Notes under the pieces: generated by a model | What the model was told of the DNA's origin: nothing | The model's database searches: none | The model's input: only the letters and a program-made list of their open reading frames with translations | Translations under genes and position numbers: made by a program | In this document: one piece after another, positions 59,436 through 62,629 of the stretch | Numbering within the stretch: the first letter of the stretch is position 1 | How the letters are laid out: the number at the start of each line of letters is the position of its first letter | Assembly (NCBI RefSeq): GCF_037042905.1 | Contig: NW_026974141.1 | Coordinates: 3,030,001-3,094,000 of the forward strand | Length of the DNA stretch: 64,000 bases | Reading direction: 5' to 3' | From: Lytechinus pictus | Lineage: Eukaryota > Echinodermata > Echinoidea > Temnopleuroida > Toxopneustidae

Positions 59436-61335
59436 CAGAATTAGTAGTAATTGTGGTAGTAGGAGTAGTCAAGGGCGCCGGAATCGGGGGGGGGGGGCAG
59501 GGGGGGCACTTGCCCCCCCTAATAAAAATTTTGGGGGGCAAACAAGATTTTGCCCCCCAATGTGCCCCCTAAAAGTAGAAAAATTATTTAAGGACAAAAG
59601 TAAACGATGAAGGCAGTTTTCTGCCTAAAAATTGTCATTTCCGCCTAAAACCTGTCATTTCCACTGTCAAAAATGAAAAAATTTCGCCCCTGATGGGGCA
59701 ATTACATATCATAGTAAGCCTCACGTCTTTTGACGAACATGTCCCTCTGTGAAACATACCTTTGATAAGCCCCTTTTCCATCTTATTACAGTGTGATAAC
59801 GTTTAACCTTTTAATGAATACATTTCAGACTAAAACCGAATGGCAAATTGAAAGTGATTCACCAATGCATGCTGGCTGTGTCGGCTAACAAAGGCGCGGT
59901 CGCTCAGACCGTACCCGATATCACTAACGCGCGTGAACGCTAGTTACTCGAGCAACATATGGAATCTATGTCATAGCTGTCAAGCCCAGAAACCTGTCCA
60001 CTTCTTCCCCTATCATTTTCACTTCTTCCTCTATCCACTTTTTCGAAAACTCCACATGGTGTACCGTCAACCACATCCGCTATTGGAATGTAATTGCTTT
60101 CTTCTAAATAATGTTACATAATGTACATTATCAGTTCATGATTATTTACAAATGAATATTTCCTGGAATTTGATATTCATCATTTCCTAGTTATGGTCAC
60201 ATTTTCCCCAGAAAATATATAAAGAAAAAAGAAGATTTTGAAGGAGTCATCAAAAAATGCTTCCCAGCCATACACTACATGCAAAAGGAAACACATAAAT
60301 CGAGTAATGTTTTAAACTTTAATGATTTTCAAAAAAGTTTTAAATTGTTAGACAATTAAGCTTGTCATATTTCTTTTTCCTCCATTTACAAAATATGAAG
60401 CGTATTGCCCATGCATGGATAATCAGGGACTATCTCCAATGCTGATGTCAGAAATGATTTGCATAGAATGGGGATTTAAATGCTTATCGACGTCTGCCAC
60501 GTCAGAACAGTATGACATTTTGAATTTGAAAAGACATTCATTAGAATTTCTTTTGTTCTGTTGTTATGCTTCTTCTGCTTAATACACTCCTTGTTCTGAC
60601 AGGAATTACTTGAAACTTATGATGATTGTGCTCTCTTGCGTCGTCCGTGTATGTAAATGTACATAAATAAATGTTTCTAAAAGGATATTGCATGAAAAAT
60701 GTAATTTCTGGTATTTTGAGTCAATTAGCGTAATACGTAATTTAATTGATCAGACATGAAAACCACATTCTGAAGCGATCGTTTTGCGTGTAGATTACAT
60801 AGGTTCTCATAAATTATGAGTACCGGTATAGTCTTTCGTAGTGAATTCTGTTTTTAATTCTCAAGAAATTTATTTTTTAATACTCTTAGAAAGGCAACTT
60901 TTATACTCCATTTTTACACAAAGTCCTTACCGTGGGGGTCCCACACCCTCTCCCGCTCGATCGCTTCGGTATCTCACGCTGTCAAAATATTGTGCCCCCT
61001 TCGGAATTTTGCCCCCCTAAAACTGAAAGTGTTCCGGCGCGCCTGGTAGCAGCAGCAGCAGCAGCAGCAGCAGGAGGTAGTAGTAAGTAGTAAGTAGAAG
61101 TAGTAGTAGTAGTGATGGGTGTGGTACATGTAGTAGTAGTTGCAGCATTAGTAGTTGGGGTCGGTAGTCACAATTAATATCCACACAAGTGAGTGATGCG
61201 ACTGTCGGGGAGGGGAGCGATGACCATCCCTTCTGAATTTTCAAGTTGTGAAAAAGTGGGGATGTAAAGGAAAAACAAAAGGAAGTACAGTAGAAGTACA
61301 TGTAGTAGTACTAGTAGTAGTAGTAGTAGTAGTGA

Positions 61336-61407
<72 letters not shown>

Positions 61408-62561
61408 CATTAGTAGTAGTAGTAGTATTCAAGGGTTTGAGTAACTTTTTTAGGTTTGCAGAAATCTGAGCTGTGTAGCCTTATGTGCTGTCAGTGTATG
61501 CGATAGTGTTTCATGGGGAACCCCTTGACATGTTATCTCTATAAGCCTTGTATCGTTACATGTATTGCAATAAGTAATATCATGATTATATTTGCCCTCC
61601 ATAGAATACGGTGTCAATTTAAAGATAAATGAAAGCTGTTGCAGTTAACACTGATTTCATGTGAATTAAAGTCTGTTAAACCGAGGTAATAATTGCCACT
61701 GTATCATCATAGATCGAGATCTGGAAAAGAAACAAAGACTGAACTTTGTGAAATCATGAAATCTGAACTGAAAACCGATCATATATATTTAGATTCTTAA
61801 TGAAGTGGAAGGTCTCCTGACATGCAAATGCATAATGTTATTTTCTGTTAATGTGCATTAGTCTTTACTTCACCAAATCATTACCTTTAGAGTTGAAATG
61901 TGCATCATATAATTTCAATATGTTTTATTTCATTTTTCTTGCATTTATCTGCAGTGTAATTAGCCCCACCTCCTTAACATCGGCTACATCACTTTTGCCT
62001 CTCATGATGTCACAGGAGACAGAAATAAGCCAGACATGTATATGTGCCATTGCTAAGAATGGCATCACAAGTCTTCATACATTACCACCTTATAACCTTT
62101 TTTAAAAAAAACAAAACATTTTTGACAAGCAGTAAATGTGAAAGTTTGAATGGTTGCGATGTGGTATTGTATGAAGACTTGTGATTGCTAGCAATGGCAC
62201 ATAGTTACGGCAAGTTGCATAGCATTGTGTATTGTTATACTTATTTCTGACTCCTGTGACATCACAAGAGGCAACAAAAATGATCTGGCAGATTTTAAGG
62301 AGGCGGGGCTTAGCATACTGTAGACAAATGCAAGAAAAGTGAAATTTAAAAATATTGAAATTATATGATGCACATTTAAACTCAACAGGTTATGATTTGG
62401 TGAAGTATAGACTCATACACATGAACAGAAGATATGTCAGGGGACCTTTAATAAGCAGTTCTGTTGGTTTAATTGCTGTTGTTTTATCTTTTTATCATTA
62501 TAAAGGTGAGTCGTCGGTGAAGTTTGCGCAACTCAGAAGAGCCATCCAGGGAAAAATCTAA
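23456..62561 (+). CDS. Giant ankyrin-repeat protein with two ZU5-UPA-death modules and extra death domains
   Basis: I assembled 21 coding exons by consensus splice sites and matching phases; they give 2,461 residues without a stop. Approximate order: about 35 ankyrin repeats (residues 15-1340), ZU5-1 (1365-1467), UPA-1 (1480-1640), death domains (1645-1738 and 1743-1828), a linker, a death-like domain (1880-1965), a death domain (1967-2050), ZU5-2 (2052-2163), UPA-2 (2164-2334) and a final death domain (2346-2443). There is no signal peptide or membrane segment, so a cytoplasmic scaffold is likely. Known relatives with parts of this order are ankyrins (ANK-ZU5-ZU5-UPA-DD), UNC5 and PIDD1 (ZU5-UPA-DD). 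This exact order is not one I recognise. Partners and pathway are unknown; death domains usually pair with others of their kind. It could be two genes fused in my model, but phases are continuous and no second start is evident. The final exon is the least certain. Confidence 0.85.
27119..27690. other. Intron 1, left part, no feature seen
   Basis: Ordinary A/T-rich intron sequence after the exon 1 donor. I see no repeat boundary or exon before the element at 27700. Confidence 0.5.
27700..28795. mobile_element. Element with 150-bp tandem units, 'GTCACATGACCAAGGTCAAA'
   Basis: It starts 'cacctgcatagcagagtgag' and ends 'cgtgtgagacggccagaggc'. Between are about six units of 130-175 bp, each with 'ataactt(a/t)gaaa', 'aatcaagtat(t/c)actgaa' and 'gtcaaaggtcatttagggtc'. 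In plan it resembles the elements at 22612 and 44262. It fills most of intron 1. Confidence 0.8.
28844..29047 (+). CDS. Exon 2: ankyrin units
   Basis: The acceptor is 'tactgttacatag' and the donor is CAG|GTAAGC; 68 codons, phase 0 at both ends. It reads VVQHQAEKGCTAVYLATKYG, then YTTVVETLVAHGADLNVQS and DGQTCLHEAVRLAG. These are ordinary ankyrin units continuing the array. Confidence 0.9.
29060..29470. repeat. Intron 2: C-rich tract and 'aacaagttt' element
   Basis: A C/T-rich tract at about 29060-29120 and a G run at 29300-29318 are followed by 'ggccaaattatttccaaaca' and 'cccctaaacaagtttttcgc'. The reverse complement of this last part recurs at 47015-47160, so it is a dispersed repeat. Confidence 0.65.
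29575..29732 (+). CDS. Exon 3: last ankyrin unit
   Basis: The acceptor is 'aatttatttcacag' and the donor is AAG|GTAGGA; phase 0 in, phase 2 out. It reads ISDEFYQSELSPRRALVFYL, then LDHGAEPSTKDIQGNLPVHY and AKDEIVRQMIFS. This completes the ankyrin array. Confidence 0.88.
29805..30226. mobile_element. Inverted-repeat element with 'TTTGGTC(T/C)A' motifs
   Basis: The left half carries 'ggttaattgccaatttgtct' and the right half 'gacaagttggcaattggatt', arranged as an inverted pair. Both halves also carry repeated 'catttggtc' / 'gaccaaatg' words. It lies in intron 3 and has no coding potential. Confidence 0.65.
30227..30787. other. Intron 3, right part, no feature seen
   Basis: A/T-rich intron sequence with a T/C-rich stretch near 30250-30350. 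No further exon or repeat boundary is supported. Confidence 0.45.
30788..30822 (+). CDS. Exon 4: 35-nt linker exon
   Basis: The acceptor is 'gcaactcttccag' and the donor is GAG|GTAATA; phase 2 in, phase 1 out. It reads (R)SPEIDVITAYR(G/A). It is supported by joining the phase 2 end of exon 3 to the phase 1 start of the ZU5 exon. It is short, so expression evidence would help. Confidence 0.7.
30845..31363. mobile_element. Tc1/mariner-type MITE in intron 4
   Basis: It starts 'cagtgcgtcccacaaagtag' and ends with the inverted 'ccatgacgcactg'. A TA dinucleotide flanks both sides, the target duplication expected for Tc1/mariner. It is about 519 bp with no transposase frame. Confidence 0.8.
31364..32074. 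other. Intron 4, right part, with a MITE fragment
   Basis: A G run lies near 31632. At 31735-31860 a repeat with 'ctgattggctcagggcaaat' matches the fragment in the last NKIRAS intron. The rest is A/T-rich with no exon. The last 40 bases are the pyrimidine tract for exon 5. Confidence 0.6.
32075..32413 (+). CDS. Exon 5: ZU5 domain 1
   Basis: The acceptor is 'atctcaatctacag' and the donor is AAG|GTACAT; phase 1 at both ends. Key ZU5 features visible: the core strand VLELEHHCIVMVVPPGAIEP, then CKITLCLVRDLPSVD, then YGIRCDPPSVVFRQPVKIRI and PHFTLIT. The PPGA turn and the GIRCDPP segment are typical of ZU5 in ankyrins and UNC5. PHFT sits where autoprocessing relatives such as PIDD1 have HFS. A transposon begins six bases into the following intron. 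Confidence 0.93.
32420..32833. mobile_element. MITE 'CAGAGATGCCAAGT' at the exon 5 donor
   Basis: The left end 'cagagatgccaagt' pairs with the right end 'acttggtagctctg'. GTACAT flanks both sides (32414-32419 and 32834-32839), a 6-bp target duplication. The interior is rich in 'gcgtgaga' and 'cgcacgcgcg' words. The left target copy is the actual splice donor of exon 5. Confidence 0.82.
33186..33433 (+). CDS. Exon 6: UPA domain 1, first part
   Basis: The acceptor is 'gtatttgattttcag' and the donor is ATG|GTCAGT; phase 1 in, phase 0 out. It reads (G)LPRLSRTKSSPSPDKLPHC, then HLELYINHCAEWWVLIPLEQ and GFDVHLYLNADIPGVDM. The block of alternating hydrophobic strands after ZU5 fits the UPA domain of UNC5, PIDD and ankyrins. 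Confidence 0.88.
33467..33644. mobile_element. MITE 'GGGGCCCGTTTCATAAAGCTG'
   Basis: The left end 'gcccgtttcataaagctgtt' pairs with 'aacagctttatgaaacaccacc' type sequence at the right. The interior shows repeated 'cgtaa' and 'ttacg' words. It starts about 33 bases after the exon 6 donor. Confidence 0.8.
33645..33827. mobile_element. Second, related MITE abutting the first
   Basis: It begins 'gtgggtgtttcttaaagctt' and ends with the inverted 'acagctttttgaaatggccc'. The halves carry 'aagaacgactggtgaac' and 'gatcaacagtcgttctta'. A lone end of the same family is at about 45570-45597. Confidence 0.7.
33838..34200. repeat. (GAT)n microsatellite
   Basis: A long 'gatgatgat' run with GAA interruptions. 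All frames across it are open, producing Asp-, Met- or His-rich strings that are not proteins. It ends about 50 bases before exon 7. Confidence 0.95.
34254..34382 (+). CDS. Exon 7: UPA domain 1, middle
   Basis: The acceptor is 'tgttttgttcaacag' and the donor is AAG|GTACGA; phase 0 at both ends, 43 codons. It reads EVEKEEKQRGYHRAHRPFPV, then SVDARSGDLSVTFDCEPE. The 'gdlsvtf' strand matches UPA-type strands. It corresponds to exon 17 of the second module. Confidence 0.87.
34408..34815. mobile_element. Inverted-repeat element 'GTCTGCACCAGC'
   Basis: 'ggtctgcaccagcaca' on the left pairs with 'gggctggtgcagcacc' on the right. Both halves carry 'gcgcgctattt'-type and 'aatctcg' / 'cgagatt' words. 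It lies in intron 7. Confidence 0.55.
34905..35185 (+). mobile_element. tRNA-derived SINE, diverged
   Basis: The head has 'gttgtggttatggctctcgt' and the B-box-like 'gagttcaattccta'. The body has 'ccatccaggtgtggtcaat' and 'gcttgagcgcctgatcaagg', and it ends with 'attattattaaa'. It lies in intron 7. Confidence 0.75.
35186..35710. other. Intron 7, right part, no feature seen
   Basis: A/T-rich intron sequence with a few short open frames that have no domain-like composition. It ends at the exon 8 acceptor. Confidence 0.45.
35711..35865 (+). CDS. Exon 8: UPA domain 1, last part
   Basis: The acceptor is 'gtgattatacag' and the donor is CAG|GTGCAC. It reads LLLLKEIHSGIRHCLSLPVS, then GADFSVINVMISQGRRLGMS and RSLAFLV. 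I chose the donor at 35866 over the GTTGGT eight bases later because only it gives phase 2, which the next exon needs. Confidence 0.82.
35866..37020. other. Intron 8, with a CCGTAACACA fragment
   Basis: At 36151 'gggctccgtaacacaaag' then 'atttgcgatgaattgcaaat' is a left end of the MITE family seen at 1198 and 3206; no right end is clear. The rest is A/T-rich without exon evidence. Confidence 0.6.
37020..37450. repeat. GATAAT / AATAAATA microsatellite block
   Basis: 'gatgataatgataat' repeats pass into 'aataaataaataaa' and 'atagatagacat' repeats. Open frames across it are repeat products. It lies about 50 bases before exon 9. Confidence 0.92.
37505..37788 (+). CDS. Exon 9: death domain 1
   Basis: The acceptor is 'gattgttctccag' and the donor is CAG|GTATGT; phase 2 in, phase 1 out. 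It reads (R)AVEEASDSALPDIDIVTIA, then FYDLGVALGFTIQQLDVFEY and AIYDMLVAWRKRQTSGREAK. The pattern of a hydrophobic 'LGVALGF', an acidic/aromatic turn and then 'ML.AWR' is the death-domain core of helices 2 to 5. Confidence 0.93.
37828..38110 (-). mobile_element. tRNA-derived SINE, minus orientation
   Basis: On the minus strand it starts near 38105 with the head 'gtcgtggtctagtggttctg' and the B-box-like 'gggttcaaattata'. It continues through 'ccaggtgaggtgaatgggta' and ends in an ATT tail at 37828. It starts only 40 bases after the exon 9 donor. Confidence 0.83.
38111..39072. other. Intron 9, remainder, no gene seen
   Basis: The open frame at about 38305-38733 on the plus strand (142 residues) has no recognisable family, and its middle, 'aggtaaactttatttccaaa', looks like a retroelement tail. 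No other feature is supported. Confidence 0.45.
39073..39082 (+). CDS. Exon 10: 10-nt micro-exon
   Basis: The sequence 'atcttttacag|CAGCAACTGG|gtaagt' gives a 10-nt exon, or 7 nt if the second of two adjacent AGs is used. Exon 9 ends in phase 1 and exon 11 needs phase 2, so one extra base (mod 3) is required; this micro-exon supplies it and reads A-A-T-G. Without it, exon 11 would be read out of frame and stop. It is inferred from phase and signals only. Confidence 0.55.
39122..39530. mobile_element. Palindromic MITE 'GGCCCAAAGTCACAGAGG'
   Basis: The left end 'aaccattggttgaaaccatg' with 'gtttatgc' pairs with 'gcataaaccataggttctac' at the right. The central part is also inverted: 'ccatggttgag' versus 'ctcagtcatgg', and 'ccactgtttt' versus 'aaaacagtgg'. 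It lies in intron 10. Confidence 0.8.
39791..40237. mobile_element. Inverted-repeat element 'CAGGGACTCAGTTTTA', 447 bp
   Basis: The left end 'cagggactcagttttattat' pairs with 'cttaaaactgagtccctg'. CGATG occurs directly on both sides (39786-39790 and 40238-40242), a likely 5-bp target duplication. There is no transposase frame. It lies in intron 10. Confidence 0.88.
40399..40787. mobile_element. Element with about 90-bp, nearly perfect inverted repeats
   Basis: The left arm starts 'tgctcagaaggaggcattat' (40399) and runs to 'gttgtccacaaaatc' (about 40491). The right arm (about 40694-40787) is its reverse complement with no mismatch that I can find. The spacer is about 200 bp. The arms could form a long hairpin in RNA. 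It lies in intron 10. Confidence 0.9.
40960..43367. repeat. Intron 10, right part: dispersed 'GGTAACTGACATTACA' motifs
   Basis: The word occurs at 40965, 41091, 42231, 42257 (shortened) and 42428. There are also G/C runs near 41251 and 41937 and an inverted 'caagcaataagaaagttatg'-type MITE end near 40910. No exon is supported between the micro-exon and exon 11. Confidence 0.55.
43368..43627 (+). CDS. Exon 11: death domain 2
   Basis: The acceptor is 'gtattcatcacag' and the donor is GAGG|GTACGG; phase 2 in, phase 1 out. It reads (G)EVPDKMLLALARRIKAEEF, then FEIGKKLGFNLTELQHIQHR and ANIQMLSSWKASQPSGPEAI. The order of helices and the 'ML.SWK' motif fit a death domain. The frame reads on past the donor for a few codons to a stop at 43641, which I treat as intron. 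Confidence 0.88.
43628..44260. other. Intron 11, left part, no feature seen
   Basis: A/T-rich intron with a short (TA)n run at about 43783. No repeat boundary or exon is supported. Confidence 0.45.
44262..44996. mobile_element. 'cgtccgtc' element with internal tandem units, copy 2
   Basis: It starts 'cgcccgtctcgacgggacgt' and ends 'ttatgtgctcgccttagcga' plus 'cactcttgtt'. It holds about four units of roughly 155-160 bp with 'taacttcagtttaacttaac' and 'tgacatattttcatcttacc'. It is the longer relative of the copy at 22612-23075. Confidence 0.88.
45287..45403 (+). CDS. Exon 12: linker before the death-like domain
   Basis: The acceptor is 'tctttatttgtag'. The donor is TTAG|GCAAGT, a GC rather than a GT. 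It reads (D)EETLREKMPNVTTKRVGKH, then PPTDKTEAEFVEIIRITDL; phase 1 at both ends. The nearest GT donor, four bases on-site, would give the wrong phase and an immediate stop, so I favour a GC-AG intron. Confidence 0.75.
45647..45940 (+). CDS. Exon 13: death-like domain
   Basis: The acceptor is 'ttttggattacag' and the donor is AAAG|GTTGGT; phase 1 at both ends. It reads (D)QLNSKDDISKSGGSPTTQE, then LCNVAMAVKGLPVAWELGRA and LEDDVVAGFLELPDPSALSD. The helix pattern resembles a death domain, but the usual Trp after 'L..' in helix 5 is missing (LNGLDRM). I call it death-like, with less certainty than its neighbours. Confidence 0.82.
46028..46263. mobile_element. Inverted-repeat element 'GGGACAGTGATTTTCTGTTT'
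   Basis: The left end 'gggacagtgattttctgttt' pairs with 'aaacggaaaatcactgtctc'. The interior carries many 'acggaatt' / 'aattccgt' words on both strands. It lies in intron 13 and is about 236 bp. Confidence 0.8.
46484..46615 (+). mobile_element. tRNA-derived SINE, truncated
   Basis: It has the head 'tgttgcccagtggatcagcc', the B-box-like 'ggcttcaaatccta' and the body word 'tccttttgcaagaaattgat', then loses similarity near 46615. It lies in intron 13. Confidence 0.65.
46640..47165. repeat. 'aacttgtttagggg' element cluster
   Basis: 'acaacttgtttaggggccaa' and 'aacttgtttagggggtgttt' occur at 47030-47125. The block is the reverse complement of the repeat in intron 2 (29330-29460). The preceding 46640-46960 has T and G runs with no exon. 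Confidence 0.65.
47278..47740. mobile_element. A/T-rich dispersed element, copy 2
   Basis: It starts 'ctgctcaaaaaaaatattgc' and ends 'ggcaaaaacgactagggt', like the copy at 21958-22446. Interior words such as 'aaaatcaccccgaaaa' are shared. It ends about 65 bases before exon 14. Confidence 0.8.
47805..48059 (+). CDS. Exon 14: death domain 4
   Basis: The acceptor is 'ggttatcctcaag' and the donor is GCAA|GTGAGC; phase 1 at both ends. It reads (D)EALEDLYKKISSMSDLLHL, then ASYLGFGSADIMHIICRTVT and VHQMLMEWLRRGGTRVRLLE. 'LASYLGF' and 'ML.EWLRR' are the typical death-domain helix 2 and helix 5 cores. Confidence 0.9.
48105..48297. mobile_element. G-rich MITE 'GGGGCGAATCCAGGA'
   Basis: 'ggggcgaatccagga' on the left pairs with 'ccctggatccgcca' on the right, with G runs facing C runs. 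About 193 bp, in intron 14. Confidence 0.75.
48349..48610. mobile_element. Inverted-repeat element 'ATGACACCTAGATAGATCC'
   Basis: 'tgacacctagatagatcctt' followed by 'gtcatttga' pairs with 'aaatgacaaggatctttttt' followed by 'taggtgtcatg'. About 260 bp, in intron 14. No coding potential is evident. Confidence 0.82.
48835..49097. mobile_element. MITE 'GGGGCCCCGTCTTACAAAGA', complete copy
   Basis: 'gggccccgtcttacaaagag' pairs with 'actctttgtaagacggggcc'. Inside are 'gatctgatcaatcg' and 'gatcggatcaatcgcaac'. The right half matches the fragment at the very start of the window. Confidence 0.85.
49119..49701. mobile_element. Long-armed MITE with TTAA target duplication, 583 bp
   Basis: TTAA flanks both sides (49115-49118 and 49702-49705). 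The ends are 'aggagaatgaa' and 'ttcattctcct'. The arms extend far inward: 'tacatgg...gatcctcccatcggcaatgc' type sequence at 49258 is answered by 'gcattgccgatgggaggatc' at 49540. TTAA duplication fits piggyBac- or Kolobok-type transposons. Confidence 0.88.
49706..50483. other. Intron 14, right part, no feature seen
   Basis: Ordinary intron sequence. No repeat boundary or exon is supported before the exon 15 acceptor. Confidence 0.5.
50484..50819 (+). CDS. Exon 15: ZU5 domain 2
   Basis: The acceptor is 'actcaccttcacag' and the donor is ATAG|GTATTG; phase 1 at both ends. It reads (T)IKVDPIFVELISSSILDHR, then GGVVELDELGVRVSIPSGAL and EVLITPVVECSLTQELLNPA, ending with VVLPHC. 'GGVV.L...GV.VSIPSGAL' is a classic ZU5 start. 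PHC, as in UNC5, takes the place of PHFT in ZU5-1, so an HF(S/T) processing site is absent here. Confidence 0.92.
51010..51236 (+). CDS. Exon 16: UPA domain 2, first part
   Basis: The acceptor is 'atttcatttatcaag' and the donor is AAG|GTAATG; phase 1 in, phase 0 out. It reads (G)SFNRRRLLLHSSKGFQFTK, then VEFTTNHIQLWALASTNLVG and KAVLRVYVIHPYKRCIK. It matches exon 6 in position and in both phases. Confidence 0.88.
51410..51516 (+). pseudogene. LINE reverse-transcriptase 3'-end relic in intron 16
   Basis: It reads GPSLWNSLPQEIRVSKCVET, then FKMKLKTYLCSSYYQ and a stop. 'LWNSLP..IR' followed by 'F K..LKTYL' is the usual carboxyl end of jockey/CR1-like ORF2 proteins. A 3' tail with ATT repeats follows to about 51635. 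Confidence 0.75.
51742..51876 (+). CDS. Exon 17: UPA domain 2, middle
   Basis: The acceptor is 'ctatccatttatag' and the donor is GCG|GTAGGT; phase 0 at both ends, 45 codons. It reads DIEGEEEQLAEPFCPVTKAT, then NFSLESTTMDISICFSDGFK. It corresponds to exon 7 of the first module (43 codons, same phases). Confidence 0.86.
52127..52692. mobile_element. Inverted-repeat element 'CCACTTCCATTGACGAGTGG', 566 bp
   Basis: 'attgacgagtggataccatg' at the left pairs with 'catggtatccactcgtcaat' at the right, bounded by a G run and a C run. The interior carries repeated 'ccctaaacaagta' and 'acacgta' words. It lies in intron 17. Confidence 0.88.
52945..53410. repeat. Interrupted (CTC)n tract with GTGTAC spacers
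   Basis: Runs of 'ctcctcctc' are separated by 'cgtgtact' at irregular multiples of three, flanked by 'ctactacta'. The plus strand is almost pure pyrimidine for about 350 bp apart from the spacers. Ser/Val/Tyr and Gly/Val/His open frames across it are repeat products. Confidence 0.95.
53559..53838 (+). mobile_element. tRNA-derived SINE ending at the exon 18 acceptor
   Basis: The head is 'gtattgtggataaatggata' with the B-box-like 'gggttcaaatccca'. The body has 'ccacccaggtgtagaaaatg' and 'gcgcaatataaaat', and it ends in 'atcattattattattta'. That tail leads straight into the acceptor AG at 53840-53841. Confidence 0.87.
53842..53995 (+). CDS. Exon 18: UPA domain 2, last part
   Basis: The acceptor is 'attattatttag' and the donor is GAAG|GTGGGT; phase 0 in, phase 1 out. 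It reads ISVKNLLEEESNILSFELEF, then SPCEDGKKSFCFSIQQGSST. It corresponds to exon 8, but ends in phase 1 rather than 2; the small exon 19 restores the phase. Confidence 0.84.
54331..55051. mobile_element. Inverted-repeat element 'GGGCCCGTATTCCATAAGCG', 721 bp
   Basis: 'gggcccgtattccataagcg' followed by 'agataagc' pairs with 'gcttatctcgtttatggaat' followed by 'acgggccc'. A secondary 'cgtattccataaag' lies inside at 54425, so elements may be nested. It lies in intron 18. Confidence 0.85.
55806..56092 (-). mobile_element. tRNA-derived SINE, minus orientation
   Basis: On the minus strand the head 'gttgtggcccagtggataag' begins near 56086, followed by the B-box-like 'gggttcgaatccca'. The body includes 'ccaggtgaggtgaatgggta', and it ends in an ATT tail at 55806. 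It lies in intron 18. Confidence 0.85.
56619..56902. mobile_element. G-rich MITE 'GGGCGGAAATCCCAG'
   Basis: 'gggcggaaatcc' pairs with 'gagatttccgccc'. Internal 'tttttgcttgtcaaatt' occurs twice (56780 and 56840). It is similar in style to the element at 48105. It lies in intron 18. Confidence 0.75.
57059..57092 (+). CDS. Exon 19: 34-nt linker exon
   Basis: The acceptor is 'atttgtaacag' and the donor is GATGA|GTAAGT; phase 1 in, phase 2 out. It reads (V)EPDYGVHVTD(E). It bridges the phase 1 end of exon 18 and the phase 2 start of the death-domain exon. Short, but both splice signals are strong. Confidence 0.72.
57093..58296. other. Intron 19, with LINE-tail-like repeat copy 2
   Basis: 58110-58250 repeats the text of 14765-14925 ('caagtacaaattcgtatgca', 'ggtgggaattgacaaaggcc'). 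The rest is A/T-rich intron; short open frames at 57534 and 57744 have no features. Confidence 0.6.
58297..58589 (+). CDS. Exon 20: final death domain
   Basis: The acceptor is 'tgttgttgttcag' and the donor is GGCC|GTGAGT; phase 2 in, phase 1 out, as in exon 9. It reads (E)QGHQHYASDTQLKTLTNIL, then VQGLGYQLGFTHTAIEQFLN and FEEMLRDWRRRNRPGDQVDK. 'LGYQLGF' and 'ML.DWRRR' are the death-domain cores. If the donor is not used, the frame adds REY and stops at 58600. Confidence 0.92.
59104..59465. repeat. Duplicated block with (TAG)n tail, copy 1
   Basis: 'ggtggtcacaattaatatcc' to 'ggaaaaacaaaaggaa' followed by a long 'agtagtagtag' tract. Nearly the same block recurs at 61155-61435. It lies in intron 20. 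Confidence 0.85.
59468..61040. mobile_element. Possible 'GGCGCCGGAA' element within the TAG repeats
   Basis: 'gggcgccggaatcggggggg' at the left is answered by 'gttccggcgcgcc' at the right. Poly-G with 'cacttgcccccc' on the left matches 'gtgcccccttcgg' on the right. TAG/AGC microsatellite flanks both sides. The interior of 1.5 kb contains an acceptor-like 'tacatttcag' at 59828 and an AATAAA near 60666, so part could instead be a terminal exon. Confidence 0.5.
61041..61435. repeat. Duplicated block with (TAG)n tail, copy 2
   Basis: AGC and AGT repeats at 61041-61135 precede the second copy of the block ('ggtagtcacaattaatatcc' from about 61164) and a long TAG tract at 61300-61430. Leu- or Thr-rich open frames here are repeat products. 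Confidence 0.85.
61808..62455. mobile_element. Long-armed MITE 'AAGGTCTCCTGACATG'
   Basis: 'aaggtctcctgacatgc' pairs with 'atatgtcaggggaccttt'. Long inner arms match too: 'gtgccattgctaagaatggc' versus 'gattgctagcaatggcac', and 'tgatgtcacaggag' versus 'tcctgtgacatcac'. About 645 bp, ending about 50 bases before the last exon. Confidence 0.82.
62506..62561 (+). CDS. Exon 21: proposed terminal exon
   Basis: A long pyrimidine tract ends 'atcattataaag', and in phase 1 the exon reads (R)ESSVKFAQLRRAIQGKI and then TAA. This could extend the last helix of the final death domain. Alternatives are read-through of exon 20, an exon at 59829 (stop after one residue) or one at 61458 (stop after two). All four give a protein ending within about 20 residues of the death domain. 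Confidence 0.5.
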
Positions 62562-62629
62562 CAAAAACCTTTAAGGCACCTACCTACTTTGGTGTGAGAT
62601 ATTGTCAAAACTGCTTATTGACCACCAGG

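Noticed and set aside
61174..61469. Poly-Leu, poly-Thr and poly-Val open frames
   Set aside because: They are translations of the TAG microsatellite.
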